Part shown: in pieces, positions 43,562 to 55,565 of the stretch
Position numbering within the stretch: the stretch's first letter is position 1
Layout: each line of letters begins with the position of its first letter
Source of the DNA: Elymus sibiricus
Taxonomy: Eukaryota > Streptophyta > Magnoliopsida > Poales > Poaceae
Reading direction: 5' to 3'
Length of the DNA: 64,000 nt
Assembly: GCA_039707655.1 (NCBI GenBank)
Contig: CM077672.1
Span: 454,748,390-454,812,389, forward strand
Program-made: the position numbers and the translations under genes
The notes under the pieces: generated by a model
The model's input: only the letters and a program-made list of their open reading frames with translations
What the model was told of the DNA's origin: nothing
The model's database searches: none

Positions 43562-43607
43562 GAGGTACCAGGGCGCGCCACCCCCCTGGGGCGCGCCCTG
43601 GTACCTC
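43562..43607. repeat. Perfect 18 bp hairpin in the solo LTR
   Basis: Arms GAGGTACCAGGGCGCGCC (43562-43579) and its exact complement (43590-43607) around a 10-base loop. Related hairpins lie at the same LTR position at about 45298-45342, 51289-51335 and 55231-55277. Confidence 0.9.
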
Positions 43608-43965
43608 GTGGCCCACTCCTTCATCTTCTGGCTTTCTCCCGAATCTTCTAGTGTTTATCTTGGCCAATAAAAAATCTCCAAAAAGTTTCGTGGCATTTGG
43701 ACTTCGTTTGGTATTGATTTTCTGTAAAACAAAAATAGGGCAGAAAACAGCAACTGGCACTGGGCACTAGGTTAATAGGTTAGTATCCAAAAATGATATA
43801 TAATTGCTGTAAATGATTATAAAAACATCCAAGATTGATATTATAACAGCATGGAAAAATTAAAAATTATAGATACGTTGGAGACGTATCAAGCATCCAC
43901 ATCTTCAACATCTACATGAAGTCATCATCGACAAAACCCAAGGTTAGTTCATCCCTCCTTGGGGG

Positions 43966-45631
43966 TGATGTCTACTACACAACTTGTTCTTGTAGAGTCG
44001 TGTTGGGCCTCCAAGCGCAGAGGTTTGTAGGACAGTAGCAATTTTCCCTCAAGTGGATGACCTAAGGTTTATCAATCCGTGGAAGGCGTAGGTTGAAGAT
44101 GGTATCTCTCAAACAACCCTGCAACCAAATACAAGAAATCTCTTGTGTCCCCAACACACCGAATAAAATGGTAAATTGTATAGGTGCAGTAGTTCGGCGA
44201 AGAGATGGTGATAAAAGTGTAGTATGGATAGTAGATATAGGTTTTTGTAATCTGAAAATATAAAAACAACAAGGTAACGAAAAGTAAACGGGCATAAAAA
44301 CGGTATTGCAATGCTTAGAAACAAGGCCTAGGGTTCATACTTTCACTAGTGCGATCTCCCAACATTGTTGACATAGTTGAATCATATGCAAATCCCTCAC
44401 GTGCGACAAAGAGTTCACTCCAAAGTCACAAATAGCGGAGAACAAACGAAGAAATTGTTGTAGGGTACGAAACCACCTCAAAGTTATCCTTCCCGATCAA
44501 TCTTATGAGCCATCCCCATTAATTGTCATGAACATCCCTAGAGTTTGTACTAGAATAACACCTTAAGATACACATCAACCAAAACCCTAATGTCACCTAG
44601 GCACTCCAATGTCACCACGAGTACCCACGGGTTTGATTATACGATATGCATCACACAATCTCAGATTCATCTATTCAAACCAACACAAAGAACTTCAAAG
44701 AGTGCCCCAAAGTTTCTACCGGAAAGTCAAGACGAAAACGTGTGCCAACCCTTATGCATAGATCCCCAAGGTCCCGGAACCCGCAAGTTGATCACCAAAA
44801 CATACATCAAGTTATTCAAGTGAATACCCCATTGTCACCATAGATATCCATATGCAAGACATACATCAAGTGTTCTCAAATCCTTAAAGACTCAATCCGA
44901 TAAGAAAACTTCAAAGGGAAAACTCAATTCATCACAAGAAGATAGAGAGGGGAAAACTCCATATGATTCATCTATATCAACAAAGCTCGCGATACATCAA
45001 GATCATGCCATCTCAAGAACACGAGAGAGAGAGATCAAACACATAGCTACTGGTACAAACCCTCAGCCCTGAGGGTGAACTACTCCCTCCTCATCATGGA
45101 GACTGCCGGGATGATGAAGATGGCCTCCGGTGATGCCTTCCCCCCTCCGACAGGGTGCCGGAAAAGGGCTGTAGATGAGATCGTGGAGGTACAGAGGCTT
45201 GCGGCGGTGTAAAAACTCATCTAGGTTAACTTTCGGGGGTTTCTGAATATATATGATTTTTTGGCGTTGGAATCACGCAAAGAAGGGCCACAGGGGGCAC
45301 ACGAGGCACCAGGGCGCGCCTGGGGGGTGGCACGCCCTGGTGGCTCATGGAGCCCCTGTTGGTCTTCTGGCCTCCTCCCGAAGCTTCTAGTGTTTATCTT
45401 GGCCAATAAAAAATCTCCAAAAAGTTTCGTGGCATTTGGACTTCGTTTGGTATTGATTTTCTGTAAAACAAAAGCAGGGCAGAAAACAACAACTGGCCCT
45501 GGGCACTAGGTCAATATGTTAGTCCATGAAAATCGTATAAAAGCCATATAAAAGTGCACCAAAATCATATAAAACTATAATAAACATGGCATGAATACTT
45601 CATAAATTATAGATACGTTGGAGACGTATCA
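43966..45631 (-). repeat. 3' LTR of the non-autonomous Gypsy element
   Basis: Paired with 49940-51618. Short open frames inside it recur in the other LTR and are not genes. Confidence 0.9.
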
Positions 45632-47439
45632 GCATCCCCAAGCTTAATTCCTGCTCGTCCTCGAGTAGGTAAATGATAAAAGAAATAATTTATGAAGTGT
45701 GAATGCTAGCATAGTGCATAAGTTTGATCAATGATAATTTCAATCACTTTTCCTAGCATCATAACAGCAACTTTTTCTCATAAAAGTCATCATGATAAAG
45801 TAGCCATTAAAAACAGAAATTTTGATGTGGAATGCTACCTATCATAATCATCATATAATCTTTTCTTTTTTTGCATGGACATTGAACTTGAATGATTTAA
45901 AGCAAGATCATTATTATAACAACAATATTTATTATCATAGAACTTCTCATGAGCAAGTAACAATTCATCACAACAATGAAGTATAAGGCATAAACTTTCT
46001 TGGAAACTAACAAACTATTCTAGTCAACAATGCAATTGCAATTCATCATATTTTTAGGAAGGGTCGCATGTAGGAGCTTTTTAGCAAGTCCACATACTCA
46101 ACCATCATTTAGTCTTCTATGATTGCTAACACTCACGACATATATATGGAGCAAAAGTTTCAGCCAGACACATAGAAAGATAGGGGCTTGTGATTTCGCC
46201 TCCCAACTTATTCACCTCAAGGGTGATGTCAACAATAATAACTCATGATCACTCATATCCAACTGGATATATGTGCCTGGATCTTTCCCCACCACATGAC
46301 GCTTGCAAAAGAGAAAAATAAAAAGGAAGTAGAGGAGAACACTATTGAATCTTGCATAAAAAGTAAATACAGAAAAGTAAAAGATAGGCCCTTCACAGAG
46401 GGAAGCAGAGGTTGTCATGCGCTTTTTGTTGTTGGATGCACAAGCCCTTAATGCAAAGGAACATCACGTTATATTGCCCCTTGTGATAGCAACCTTTATT
46501 ATGCAGTCCGTCGTTTTTATTTCTTTACCATCACAAGTTCATACAACGCTTATTTCCCTTATAATAAAAGTTTATACATATTTAGAGGCAATTTTTATTG
46601 CTTTTTGCACCGATGACAACTTACTTGAAGGATCTTATTCAATCCATAGGTAGATATGGTGCACACTCATGGGAAGAAACTGGGTTTAAGGGTTTTGGAT
46701 GCACAAGTAGTATCTCTACTTGGTGCGGATTTTTGGCTAGCAAAGATATTGGGCAAGCATCACATGTTGGAGGATCTATAACAATATAACTTCTATGTGA
46801 ATATGAACAAACATAATTCATCACGTTGTCTTCCTTGTCCAACGTCAACACTTTGACATAAAATACTTAATGGGGGCTCACAATCATAAAAGATGTCCAA
46901 GATAGTATATTTGCATGTGAATCTTCTCTTCCCTTATTAACTTTTTCATGAATTGCATCATTGACTAATGATATGCTTGTTAACCTCCAATAAATTTTAC
47001 CACTTATACTTTTCTTTATGTAATGTCATTACTTTCCATAAGATTAGCATATGATCTCTTTCATTATTTTCATTGCAAGGAATCACGCTTATCATATCCA
47101 ATGATCTATATGAAAGTTTTTATTATATCTCTCTCAAATATTCATCATCTTGGGACCAAATTCATAACTTGTGCAAATTACCATTACTATTATTAACTCT
47201 CAAAAAGATATAAGTGAAGCATGAGAATTAATGACAAACTACTCCGAAATATATAAGTGAAGATTAATGAGCAGTGAAACAATTAAGTAGCTATGTAAGG
47301 ACTCTCTCTCATTTAAAAAGTTTCAGATCTTGATATTTTATTCAAACAGCAAGCAAAACAAAGACACAACCAAGTATAGCACACATTATGTGAACAAGTA
47401 AAAACTTGGGTTCAATCGAGACTAACCGATAGTTGATGA

Positions 47440-48830
47440 AGAAAAGTGATGGGATGCATACCGGGGCATCCCCAAGCTTGAATGCTTGATACTTCTTGGA
47501 ATACTAACTTGGGGAGCCTTGGGAATCCCCAAGCTTGAACTCTTGTGTCTCGTTAATTCTTCTCATATAATAGTTTCCCTAAGTTTCAAAAACTTCATCC
47601 ACACAAAACTTGACAAGAACTGGTGAGATATGTTAGTATAAATCCACTCAAAACCTCAACATTCTCTACTGTAGCAAATCACTAAAATTATAATTAAACA
47701 TTGAATACTAAATGCTTCTGCATATTTAATACTCCTATCCTCAAATAGAATCATTAAACAAGCCAACATATGAAAACAATGCAAACATAACAGCAATCTG
47801 CCTAAACAGGACATTCTGTAAAGGATAATTAAGAATCCATACTTAGATAACTCAAAAAATTCTGAAAATTTACCACACTGGAAATAATTTATCAAAGTTG
47901 ACTGTGTCAAAATTTCAAGATTTTATCACATTCTGACATTTCTGGGCGATTTAATCAATAGCAGCAAACTTTCTGTTTTGAAACAGCAACTTATAAACTT
48001 GCAAATTGGGCATGGTAAAGACTATAATTGGAATTTTATTGAACTAAAAGATACAAAACAAGATTATTTATGACACAAAGAAAATATCAACAGAAGAAAA
48101 TGACGCTCCAAGAAAAACTCATATTATGTGACGAATAAAAATATAGCTCCGAGTGAGGTTACCGATAGTGTTGAAGACGAAAGAGGGGATGCCTTCCGGG
48201 GCATCCCCAAGCTTAGTTTCTTGGGTATTCCTTGAATATTACCTTGGGGTGCATTGGTAATCCCCAATCTTAGGGTCTTGCCACTCCTTATTCTCCTCAT
48301 ATCGATATCTCACCCAAAACTTGAAAACTTCAATCACACAAAACTTAACGGAACTTCGTGAGAACGGTTAGTACGATAAAGAATAAACCATCACTTAGGT
48401 ACTGTCCAAGACAATATGCACAATTGTTCACATATAATACCTACTGTATTCTATAATTTCCACAATTTATATCTCATAATATAAGCTATGGAAACATTAA
48501 AACAAGCAAACTATGCATTGAAAACAGAATCTGTCAAAAACAGAACAGTCTGTAATGATCTGAACAACTACCATACTTCTAGAACTCTAAAAATTCTGAA
48601 AAATTAGGAAAACGTCAACAATTTTCATATCAATACTGTGTAAAAATTTCAGAACTTTTTAACGCTCCAGTAAAATCTGGGAAATTAAACACTGGAGGCA
48701 AAAGTTTCTGTTTTTGCACAGAATTGAATCAACAAGTATCCACACGATCCCAAAGGTTTTACTTGGCACTTTATTGAAAGAAAACATATAAAACATGATT
48801 ACTAAAGTAGATTAATCATGTGAACACACT
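47440..48830 (-). repeat. Tandemly duplicated ~730 bp spacer module
   Basis: Segments of about 47440-48110 and 48165-48830 share, in the same order, ggggcatccccaagctt, cttcaatcacacaaaactt, ctctaaaaattctgaaaa, ctgtgtcaaaatttca-like and gaattttattga-like blocks, at clearly reduced identity. The related element at 53994 has only one copy (about 57270-57900). Confidence 0.6.
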
Positions 48831-48889
48831 AAAACAGAAAGGATACATATTGGGTTGCCTCCCAACAAGCGCTTTTCTTTAATGCCTTT

Positions 48890-49881
48890 TTAGCTAGGCA
48901 CGATGATTTCAATGATTCTCACATAAAAAGTGAAGAATTGAAACACAATGAGAGCATCACGAAGCATATGACTAGCACATTTAAGCCTAACCCACTTCCT
49001 ATGCATAAGGATTTTGTGAGCAAATAGTTTATGGGAGCAAGAATCAACTAGCATAGGAAGGCAAAACAAGTATAGCTTCAAAACTTTCAACACATAGAGA
49101 GGAAACTTGATATTATTGCAACACCTACAAGCATATGATACTCTCTCATAATAATTTTTAGTAGCATCATGAATGAATTCAACAATATAGCTATCACACA
49201 AAGCATTCTTGTCATGATACATAAGCATAGAATTTTTATTACTCTCCACACAAACAAATTTCTTCTCATTCATAATAGTGGGAGCAAACTCAACAAAATA
49301 ACTATCACGAGACACTTGATTGGCATAATCCAATTGAAAATTAAAATCATGATGACAAGTTTCATAGTTATCCTTATTCTTTATAGCATACATGTCATCA
49401 CAATAATCATCATAGATAGCAACTTTGTTGTCATAATCAATTGAAACCTCTTTCAAAATAGTAGAATCATCATTAAATAAAGTTGTGACCTCTCCAAATC
49501 CACTTTCATCATTGTACTCATCATAAATAGGAGGCATGCAATCATCATAATAAATTTGCACATCAAAACTTGGGGGACTAAAATATCATCTTCATCAAAC
49601 ATAGCATCCCCAAGCTTATAGCTTTGCATATCATTAGCATCATGGGTATTCAAAGAATTCATACTAACAACATTGCAATCATGCTCATCATTCAAAGATT
49701 TTATGCCAAACATTTTATTGAATTCTTCTTCTATTAATTGAGCACAATTTTCCGATCCATCATTTTCAAGAAAGACATGATAAAGACGAATAATATGAGG
49801 CAACCTCAATTCCATTTTTTGTGGTTTTCTTTTATAAACCAAACTAGTGAGAAAACAAGAAACTAAAAGATCCAATTGCAA
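48890..49881 (-). pseudogene. Decayed gag-like coding region of the Gypsy element
   Basis: Two overlapping minus-strand frames. The first, after the primer-binding site, has MELRLPHIIRLYHVFLENDG and EEEFNKMFGIKSLNDEHDCN; the second has VSRDSYFVEFAPTIMNEKKF. Both are Asp/Asn/Tyr-rich and resemble the 57941-58693 frame of the neighbouring element (SYIVEF, HKMPMHRKYVRLKC). No zinc knuckle or enzyme motif remains. The frames probably derive from one gag-like ORF split by a frameshift near 49555. Confidence 0.5.
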
Positions 49882-49911
49882 GATCTAAAGATATACCTTC
49901 AAGCACTCACC

Positions 49912-49929
49912 TCCCCGGCAACGGCGCCA
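49912..49929 (-). other. Primer-binding site, Asp-tRNA type
   Basis: TGGCGCCGTTGCCGGGGA on the minus strand, 10 bases inside the 5' LTR. Confidence 0.8.
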
Positions 49930-49939
49930 GAAAAGAGCT

Positions 49940-50991
49940 TGATGTCTACTACACAACTTGTTCTTGTAGACTCGTGTTGGGCCTCCAAGCGCAGAGGTTT
50001 GTAGGACAGTAGCAATTTTCCCTCAAGTGGATGACCTAAGGTTTATCAATCCATGGGAGGCGTAGGTTGAAGATGGTATCTCTCACACAACCCTGCAACC
50101 AAATACAAGAAATCTCTTGTGTCCCCAACACACCCAATACAATGGTAAATTGTATAGGTGCACTAGTTCGGCGAAGAGATGGTGATAAAAGTGTAGTATG
50201 GATAGCAGATATAGATTTTGTAATCTGAAAATATAAAAACAACAAGGTAACGAAAAGTAAACGGGCATAAAAACGGTATTGCAATGCTTAGAAACAAGTC
50301 CTAGGGTTCATACTTTCACTAGTGCGATCTCCCAACATTGTTGACATACTTGAATCATATGCAAATCCCTCACGTGCGACAAAGAGTTCACTCCAAAGTC
50401 ACAAATAGCGGAGAACAAACGAAGAAATTGTTGTAGGGTACGAAACCACCTCAAAGTTATCCTTCCTGATCAATCTTATGAGCCATCCCCATTAATTGTC
50501 ACGAACAGCCTAGAGTTCGTTCTAGAATAACACCTTAAGATACACATCAACCAAAACCCTAATGTCACCTAGGCACTCCAATGTCACCACGAGTACCCAC
50601 GGGTTTGATTATACGATATGCATCACACAATCTCAGATTCATCTATTCAAACCAACACAAAGAACTTCAAAGAGTGCCCCAAAGTTTCTACCGGAAAGTC
50701 AAGACGAAAACGTGTGCCAACCCTTATGCATAGATCCCCAAGGTCACGGAACCCGCAAGTTGATCACCAAAACATACATCATGTTATTCAAGTGAATATC
50801 CCATTGTCACCACAGATATCCATATGCAAGACATACATCAAGTGTTCTCAAATCCTTAAAGACTCAATCCGATAAGAAAACTTCAAAGGGAAAACTCAAT
50901 TCATCACAAGAAGATAGGGAGGGGAAAACTCCATATGATTCATCTATATCAACAAAGCTCGCGATACATCAAGATCGTGCCATCTCAAGAA

Positions 50992-51022
<31 letters not shown>

Positions 51023-51618
51023 TCAAACACATAGCTACTGGTACAAACCCTCAGCCCCGAGGGTGAACTACTCCCTCCTCATCATGGAGACCGCCGGGAT
51101 GATGAAGATGGCTTCCGGTGATGCCTCCCCCCCTCCGGCAGGGTGCCGGAAAAGTGCTGTAGATGAGATCGTGGAGGTACAGAGGCTTGCGGCGGTGTAA
51201 AAACTCATCTAGGTTAACTTTCGGGGGTTTCTGAATATATATGATTTTTTGGCATTGGAATCACGCAAAGAAGGGCCACAGGGGGCCCACGAGGCACCAG
51301 GGCGCGCCTGGGGGGGGCACGCCCTGGTGGCTCGTGGAGCCCCTGTGGGTCTTCTGGCCTCCTCCCGAAGCTTCTAGTGTTTATCTTGGCCAATAAAAAA
51401 TCTCCAAAAAGTTTCGTGGCATTTGGACTTCGTTTGGTATTGATTTTCTGTAAAACAAAAACAGGGCAGAAAACAGCAACTGGCACTGGGCACTAAGTCA
51501 ATATGTTAGTCCATGAAAATCATATAAAAGTCATATAAAAGTGCACCAAAATCATACAAAACTATAATAAACATGGCATGAATACTTCATAAATTATAGA
51601 TACGTTGGAGACGTATCA
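49940..51618 (-). repeat. 5' LTR of the non-autonomous Gypsy element
   Basis: Carries a longer (GA)n run (about 50994-51021) than its partner (about 45024-45033) and a hairpin at about 51289-51335. Confidence 0.9.
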
Positions 51619-53037
51619 GGGGGATATCACATCTAGTGGGAGCTTTACTCTAAAAATTGAGCTAAAGCAACTCTAATGGTGTGAACACATTAATGCTTTA
51701 TGTAAAAGTGGCAACCCCACTTGTGCTTCAACGATGAGTATGACCTATGCTCAAATGTTCTCATTTGACTCCTAAGTCAATATACTCATATATAGATGAC
51801 CTAGTCATCGCCAATTGCTTGATAGATGCTAGATTTGGTTGTGCATGTTTGACACATATTTCATTCGCTATCTTATTGTGTGAGCATGTTGTTTTGCATG
51901 TTTTCTTCATTCAAGGACATCCATTTGTTGTTTTGATTGTCTTGGTTTTTCTGGCCAAGTGGATGTACAAGAATGCCTAAGCACCTTCTCTAGCTATCTA
52001 TGCTTTCTTGTCTCAAATTCTATTCACGCTATATCACAAAAATTGAACAAGTCATTTTCGGACCCTCCAGGTGTGGCGCACTCGGAGCCACCGATCTGAG
52101 AAGGACTGAACCTCCAAAACCTTCTACATGATTTCGGCCGAACCAATTCACTCACACTCGGTCCAACCGAAATCATATAGATTGATCTGTTTCTCCTTGT
52201 CGGTGTCACTGAGTTGAACCGTTTTGGCGCCACCGATGTGCTATACTGCTAGCAGTTACACATATCGGTGCCATCGAGTTGTTTAACTCGGAGCCACCGA
52301 CAGCTCGTGGGTATATATATATCTGGCGAGACCGTACGGTTGAAATTTCTCGACCCCCTTACGACCTCGCACGCCACAGCTACCATCGTCTCGTCTCCGG
52401 ACAGTCGCCGTTGCGTCCAGCGCGCCCTCGCCATTGGACTCCGCCGTCGTCAACGGAAATCTACTCCGCCGTTGTCGCCATAGAGAATCTTTGCCAAGTT
52501 AGGGTGAGATTCGACCCCCTCTGTGTTCCTCTTTCCGATTCAATGCACGGATGGATTGCCAGTATTCTTGCCACAGATTGCAATGCATGTTCGACGAACA
52601 AATTCCGTAGATTAGATTCGAGCAAAAAATTTAGGTTTAAGTTTCCGCCGAACGCATCTCGAACCGACTGATTTGAGATTTTCGGAGTCACCGATTTGGC
52701 CCCAGGCCATTGCACTAGTACGTCTCAGTTCCACCAAGTTGTACGAATCGGTGAGACCGAAAGTAAAGTCTCTGTGAAACCCTAGCATCTCAGAGACACC
52801 GAACCACATCTCGGTCTGACCGAAATGGCGTGTTTTGTTTCTGTTGAGTGCTTCGGTATCACCGAAATGATCAACTTGGCCCATTCGAAATGCATTCTGT
52901 GAAAACTTGAAACTAAGATTTGAACTCAATTTTCATCAAAACAATCTACTTTTTTGTGATAACTCATCTACTCTGCCCATACCTATCTATTCACAGGGTC
53001 AGTTTGCAAGATATCAGATGATAGTGACAGCCAGAAT
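51619..53037 (+). mobile_element. Host retrotransposon region with CGGTNNCACCGA-type motifs
   Basis: The first ~400 bp continues the Copia-like host spacer. From 52040 to 52880 motifs such as cggagccaccgat, cggtgccatcgag and cggtatcaccgaaat recur, like the U3 of the LTR at 34154, and gtatatatatat at about 52311 is TATA-like. It may be an internal promoter region or part of a second, older element; no LTR ends were found. Confidence 0.45.
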
Positions 53038-53985
53038 GTGTCAGAACAGCATGCAGATCTCAGTGAAGGATCCAGTCCTGAAGAAAGTTTTTATGAGGGA
53101 GAGAGAAGTTCTCCAGATCTTCCAAAAGCTACCACCAAAACCAGGAAGAAGAGAACCTCAGATGATGAGGATGAGGATTTTGTGACTAGTGAGGCCACAT
53201 CAAAGAAGAAGAAAGTGATTGCTAAGGAGTATGGCAAAGCAGCTAGCTCAAAACCTTCAGGAAGTGCCAAGGAGAGAACTGCTGTGAGAAAAGTCACACT
53301 CTCCAAGGCAGACAAGGCCACAGCTCCTAGGGAGCGCATGACATTCACACTTGAGGAGCCAAGTGATTCAGAGACAACAGCTGCAGGAAAGAAGAAGAAG
53401 AAGAAGAAGAAGAAGAGGGCAAGGAAGACAACTGCTTATGTTGTTGGCAAACCCTCCATGATGGTTGATGAGGAGGAGGAGGAACCAGTAGTTGATGCAC
53501 CTCCTGCCAAGACTCAGAAGCTCATGTCTGATGCTTTAAAGTCTGCTGCCCCCACCAAGTCCAAGCCCAAAGCTCCAGCACCTAAGAGATCTACAAGAAA
53601 CATATCTGCTAGTGAGAAGAACAAGGCCCCAGTGCCTGAAGCTGAGATAGATGATGAGCCACTAGTGCTCAGGAGATTGAAACCCAAGATTCCAGATCCT
53701 AACAATGCACACCCAGTAGCCGAGAACATGATGCTCTGAAAGGACAAAGAACTGCGTCAGTGGAGATTGACAGATCCCTATGCTATTAGGAGGAGGACTG
53801 CTTGTGATTACCGTTTCCACACCAGAGAGCAATAGGATTTCTATGAGACTGTGCTGCTATATAAGAAGCCAATTGTCAATGATATGAAGTGGGTGGATTG
53901 GAAATATATTGATGCAAATGAAGACTACTTCCCCCGGGTTCATGAGAGCTTCAAGCTTGCAGGTGTTGATGATTTTGTTGGGAAG
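53038..53985 (+). pseudogene. Lys-rich gag-like ORF of a Triticeae LTR element
   Basis: The frame opens near 53000 (SDDSDSQNVSEQHADLSEGS) and is highly charged, with a K9 run, Pro/Ala/Lys repeats and acidic patches. It stops at TGA 53737-53739, then continues in the same frame as KDKELRQWRLTDPYAIRRRT, ACDYRFHTREQ, a TAG at about 53834, and YKKPIVNDMKWVDWKYIDAN. This is a recurrent gag-like pattern in Triticeae elements. Both stops are one C-to-T transition from the expected CGA and CAG. The frame is then cut by the element at 53994. Confidence 0.6.
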
Positions 53986-53993
53986 AAGCTTAC

Positions 53994-55565
53994 TGCTACT
54001 TGTGAGCTGCGTTGGTAATTCCCTGAAGAGGAAGGGAGATGCAGTACAGTAGAGATAACTATTTCCCTCAGTTATGAAACCAAGGTTATCAATCTAGTAG
54101 GAGAATCACGCAACACCTCGTTAGCAGCACATGCACACAAAACAACAAATCCATGCACCCAACGCAAACAAGGGGTTGTCAATCCCTCGGCGGTTAATTG
54201 CAAGATTAAATTGTATGGTGATAGATAAATAGATCGAACAAAAATACAAAATAAAATAAGTAAAGAAAAATTGCAGCAAATATTCTTAGGGTTTTAGTAA
54301 ATGATAGAGGTAGACCCGGGGGCCATAGTTTTCACTAGAGGCTTCTCTCATAAAAATAGCATACGGTGGGTGAAAAAATTACTGTTGGGCAATTGATAGA
54401 AAAGCAAATAATCATGACGATATCCAAGGCAATGATCATGTATATAGGCATCACATCCAAGACAAGTAGACCAACTCCTGCCTGCAACTACTACTATTAC
54501 TCCACACATCGACCGCTATCCAGCATGCATCTAGTGAATTAAGTCCATAAAGAACGGAGTAATGCCTTAAGCAAGATGACATAATGTAGACAAAGTAAAC
54601 TCACGCATGAATAAACCCCATATTTTTACCCTTAATAGCAACGATAGATACGTGTCATGTCCCTTTCTGTCACTGGGATTGAGCACCGCAAGATCAAACC
54701 CAATACAAAGCACCTCTTCCCATGGCAAGATAAATCAATCTAGTTGGCCAAACCAAATCAATAGATCAGAGAAGAAATACGAAGCTATAATAATCATGCG
54801 TAAAAGAGTTCAGAGAAAACTCAAATAATATTCATGGATAATCTGATCATAAACTCACAATTCATCGGATCCCAACAAACACACCACAAAAAGTGATTAC
54901 ATCGGATAGAACTCCAAGAACATCGAGGAGAACATTGTATTGAAGATCAAAAAGAGAGAACAAGCCATCTAGCTACTAACTATGGACCCGAAGGTCTGTG
55001 GTAAACTACTCACGCATCATCGGAAGGGCAGCAAGGTTGCTGTAGAGCCCCTCCGTGATTGATTCCCCCTCCGGCGGAGTACCGAAAAAGGCCTCCAGAT
55101 GGAATCTCTCGAGAACAGAAGCTTGCAGCGGCAGAAAAAGTATTTCGTGGACTCCCCTGTTGGTTTCCCGATTTTTGGGAATTTATAGTGGTGGAATTAG
55201 GTCAAAAGAGTCAGAGGCGGGCCCACGAGGCACCAGGGCGCGCCTGCCCCCCCCCCCCCCCCAGGCGCGCCCTGGTGGCTCATGGCCACCTCCTGGGGCT
55301 TCTGGCCTTCTCCCGAAGCTTCTAGTGTTTGTTATGTACAGAAAAAAATCTCCAAAAAGTTTTGTGGCATTTGGACTTCGTTTGGTACTGATATTGTGGA
55401 AAACCAAAAACAGGCAAAAAACAGCAACTGGCATTGGGCACTAAGTTAATAGGTTAGTCCCAAAAAATGATATACAATTGCTGTAAATGTATATAAAAAC
55501 ATCCAAGATTGATAATATAACAACATGGAACAATCATAAATTATAGATACGTTGGAGACGTATCA
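53994..55565 (-). repeat. 3' LTR of the second non-autonomous Gypsy element
   Basis: 1,572 bp, with a minus-strand TATA box (ctataaattc, 55179-55188) and a hairpin with 16 bp perfect arms (55231-55246 and 55262-55277) around a run of C. Confidence 0.88.

Larger units (their letters stand above)
38302..43891 (-). mobile_element. Solo LTR (Gypsy-like, ~1.56 kb) split by a second solo LTR
   Basis: On the minus strand it starts TGATACGTCTCCAACGTATC and ends at TGCTACTT read on the plus strand. The 5 bp duplication AGCAT flanks it (38297-38301 and 43892-43896). Subtracting the nested 38477-42499 insertion leaves about 1,562 bp, the length of the LTR at 53994-55565, whose sequence it matches along its whole length. 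No internal region is present, so it arose by LTR-LTR recombination. A minus-strand TATA box (ctataaattc) lies at 43514-43523. Confidence 0.88.
43966..51618 (-). mobile_element. Complete non-autonomous Gypsy-type LTR retrotransposon
   Basis: A 7,653 bp element flanked by a perfect 5 bp duplication GGGGG (43961-43965 and 51619-51623). LTRs are 43966-45631 (1,666 bp) and 49940-51618 (1,679 bp) and look nearly identical apart from a GA-repeat expansion and scattered substitutions, so insertion was recent. On the minus strand it starts TGATACGTCTCC. The primer-binding site TGGCGCCGTTGCCGGGGA (Asp-tRNA type) is at 49912-49929, and a polypurine tract (aattaagcttggggatgc) abuts the LTR at 45632. The 4.3 kb interior has only a decayed gag-like region and AT-rich spacer; no protease, reverse transcriptase or integrase is seen. 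Confidence 0.9.

Noticed and set aside
44590..44843. 77- and 65-residue frames, repeated almost identically at 50562-50875
   Set aside because: They lie inside the paired LTRs and are conserved only because the LTRs are recent duplicates.
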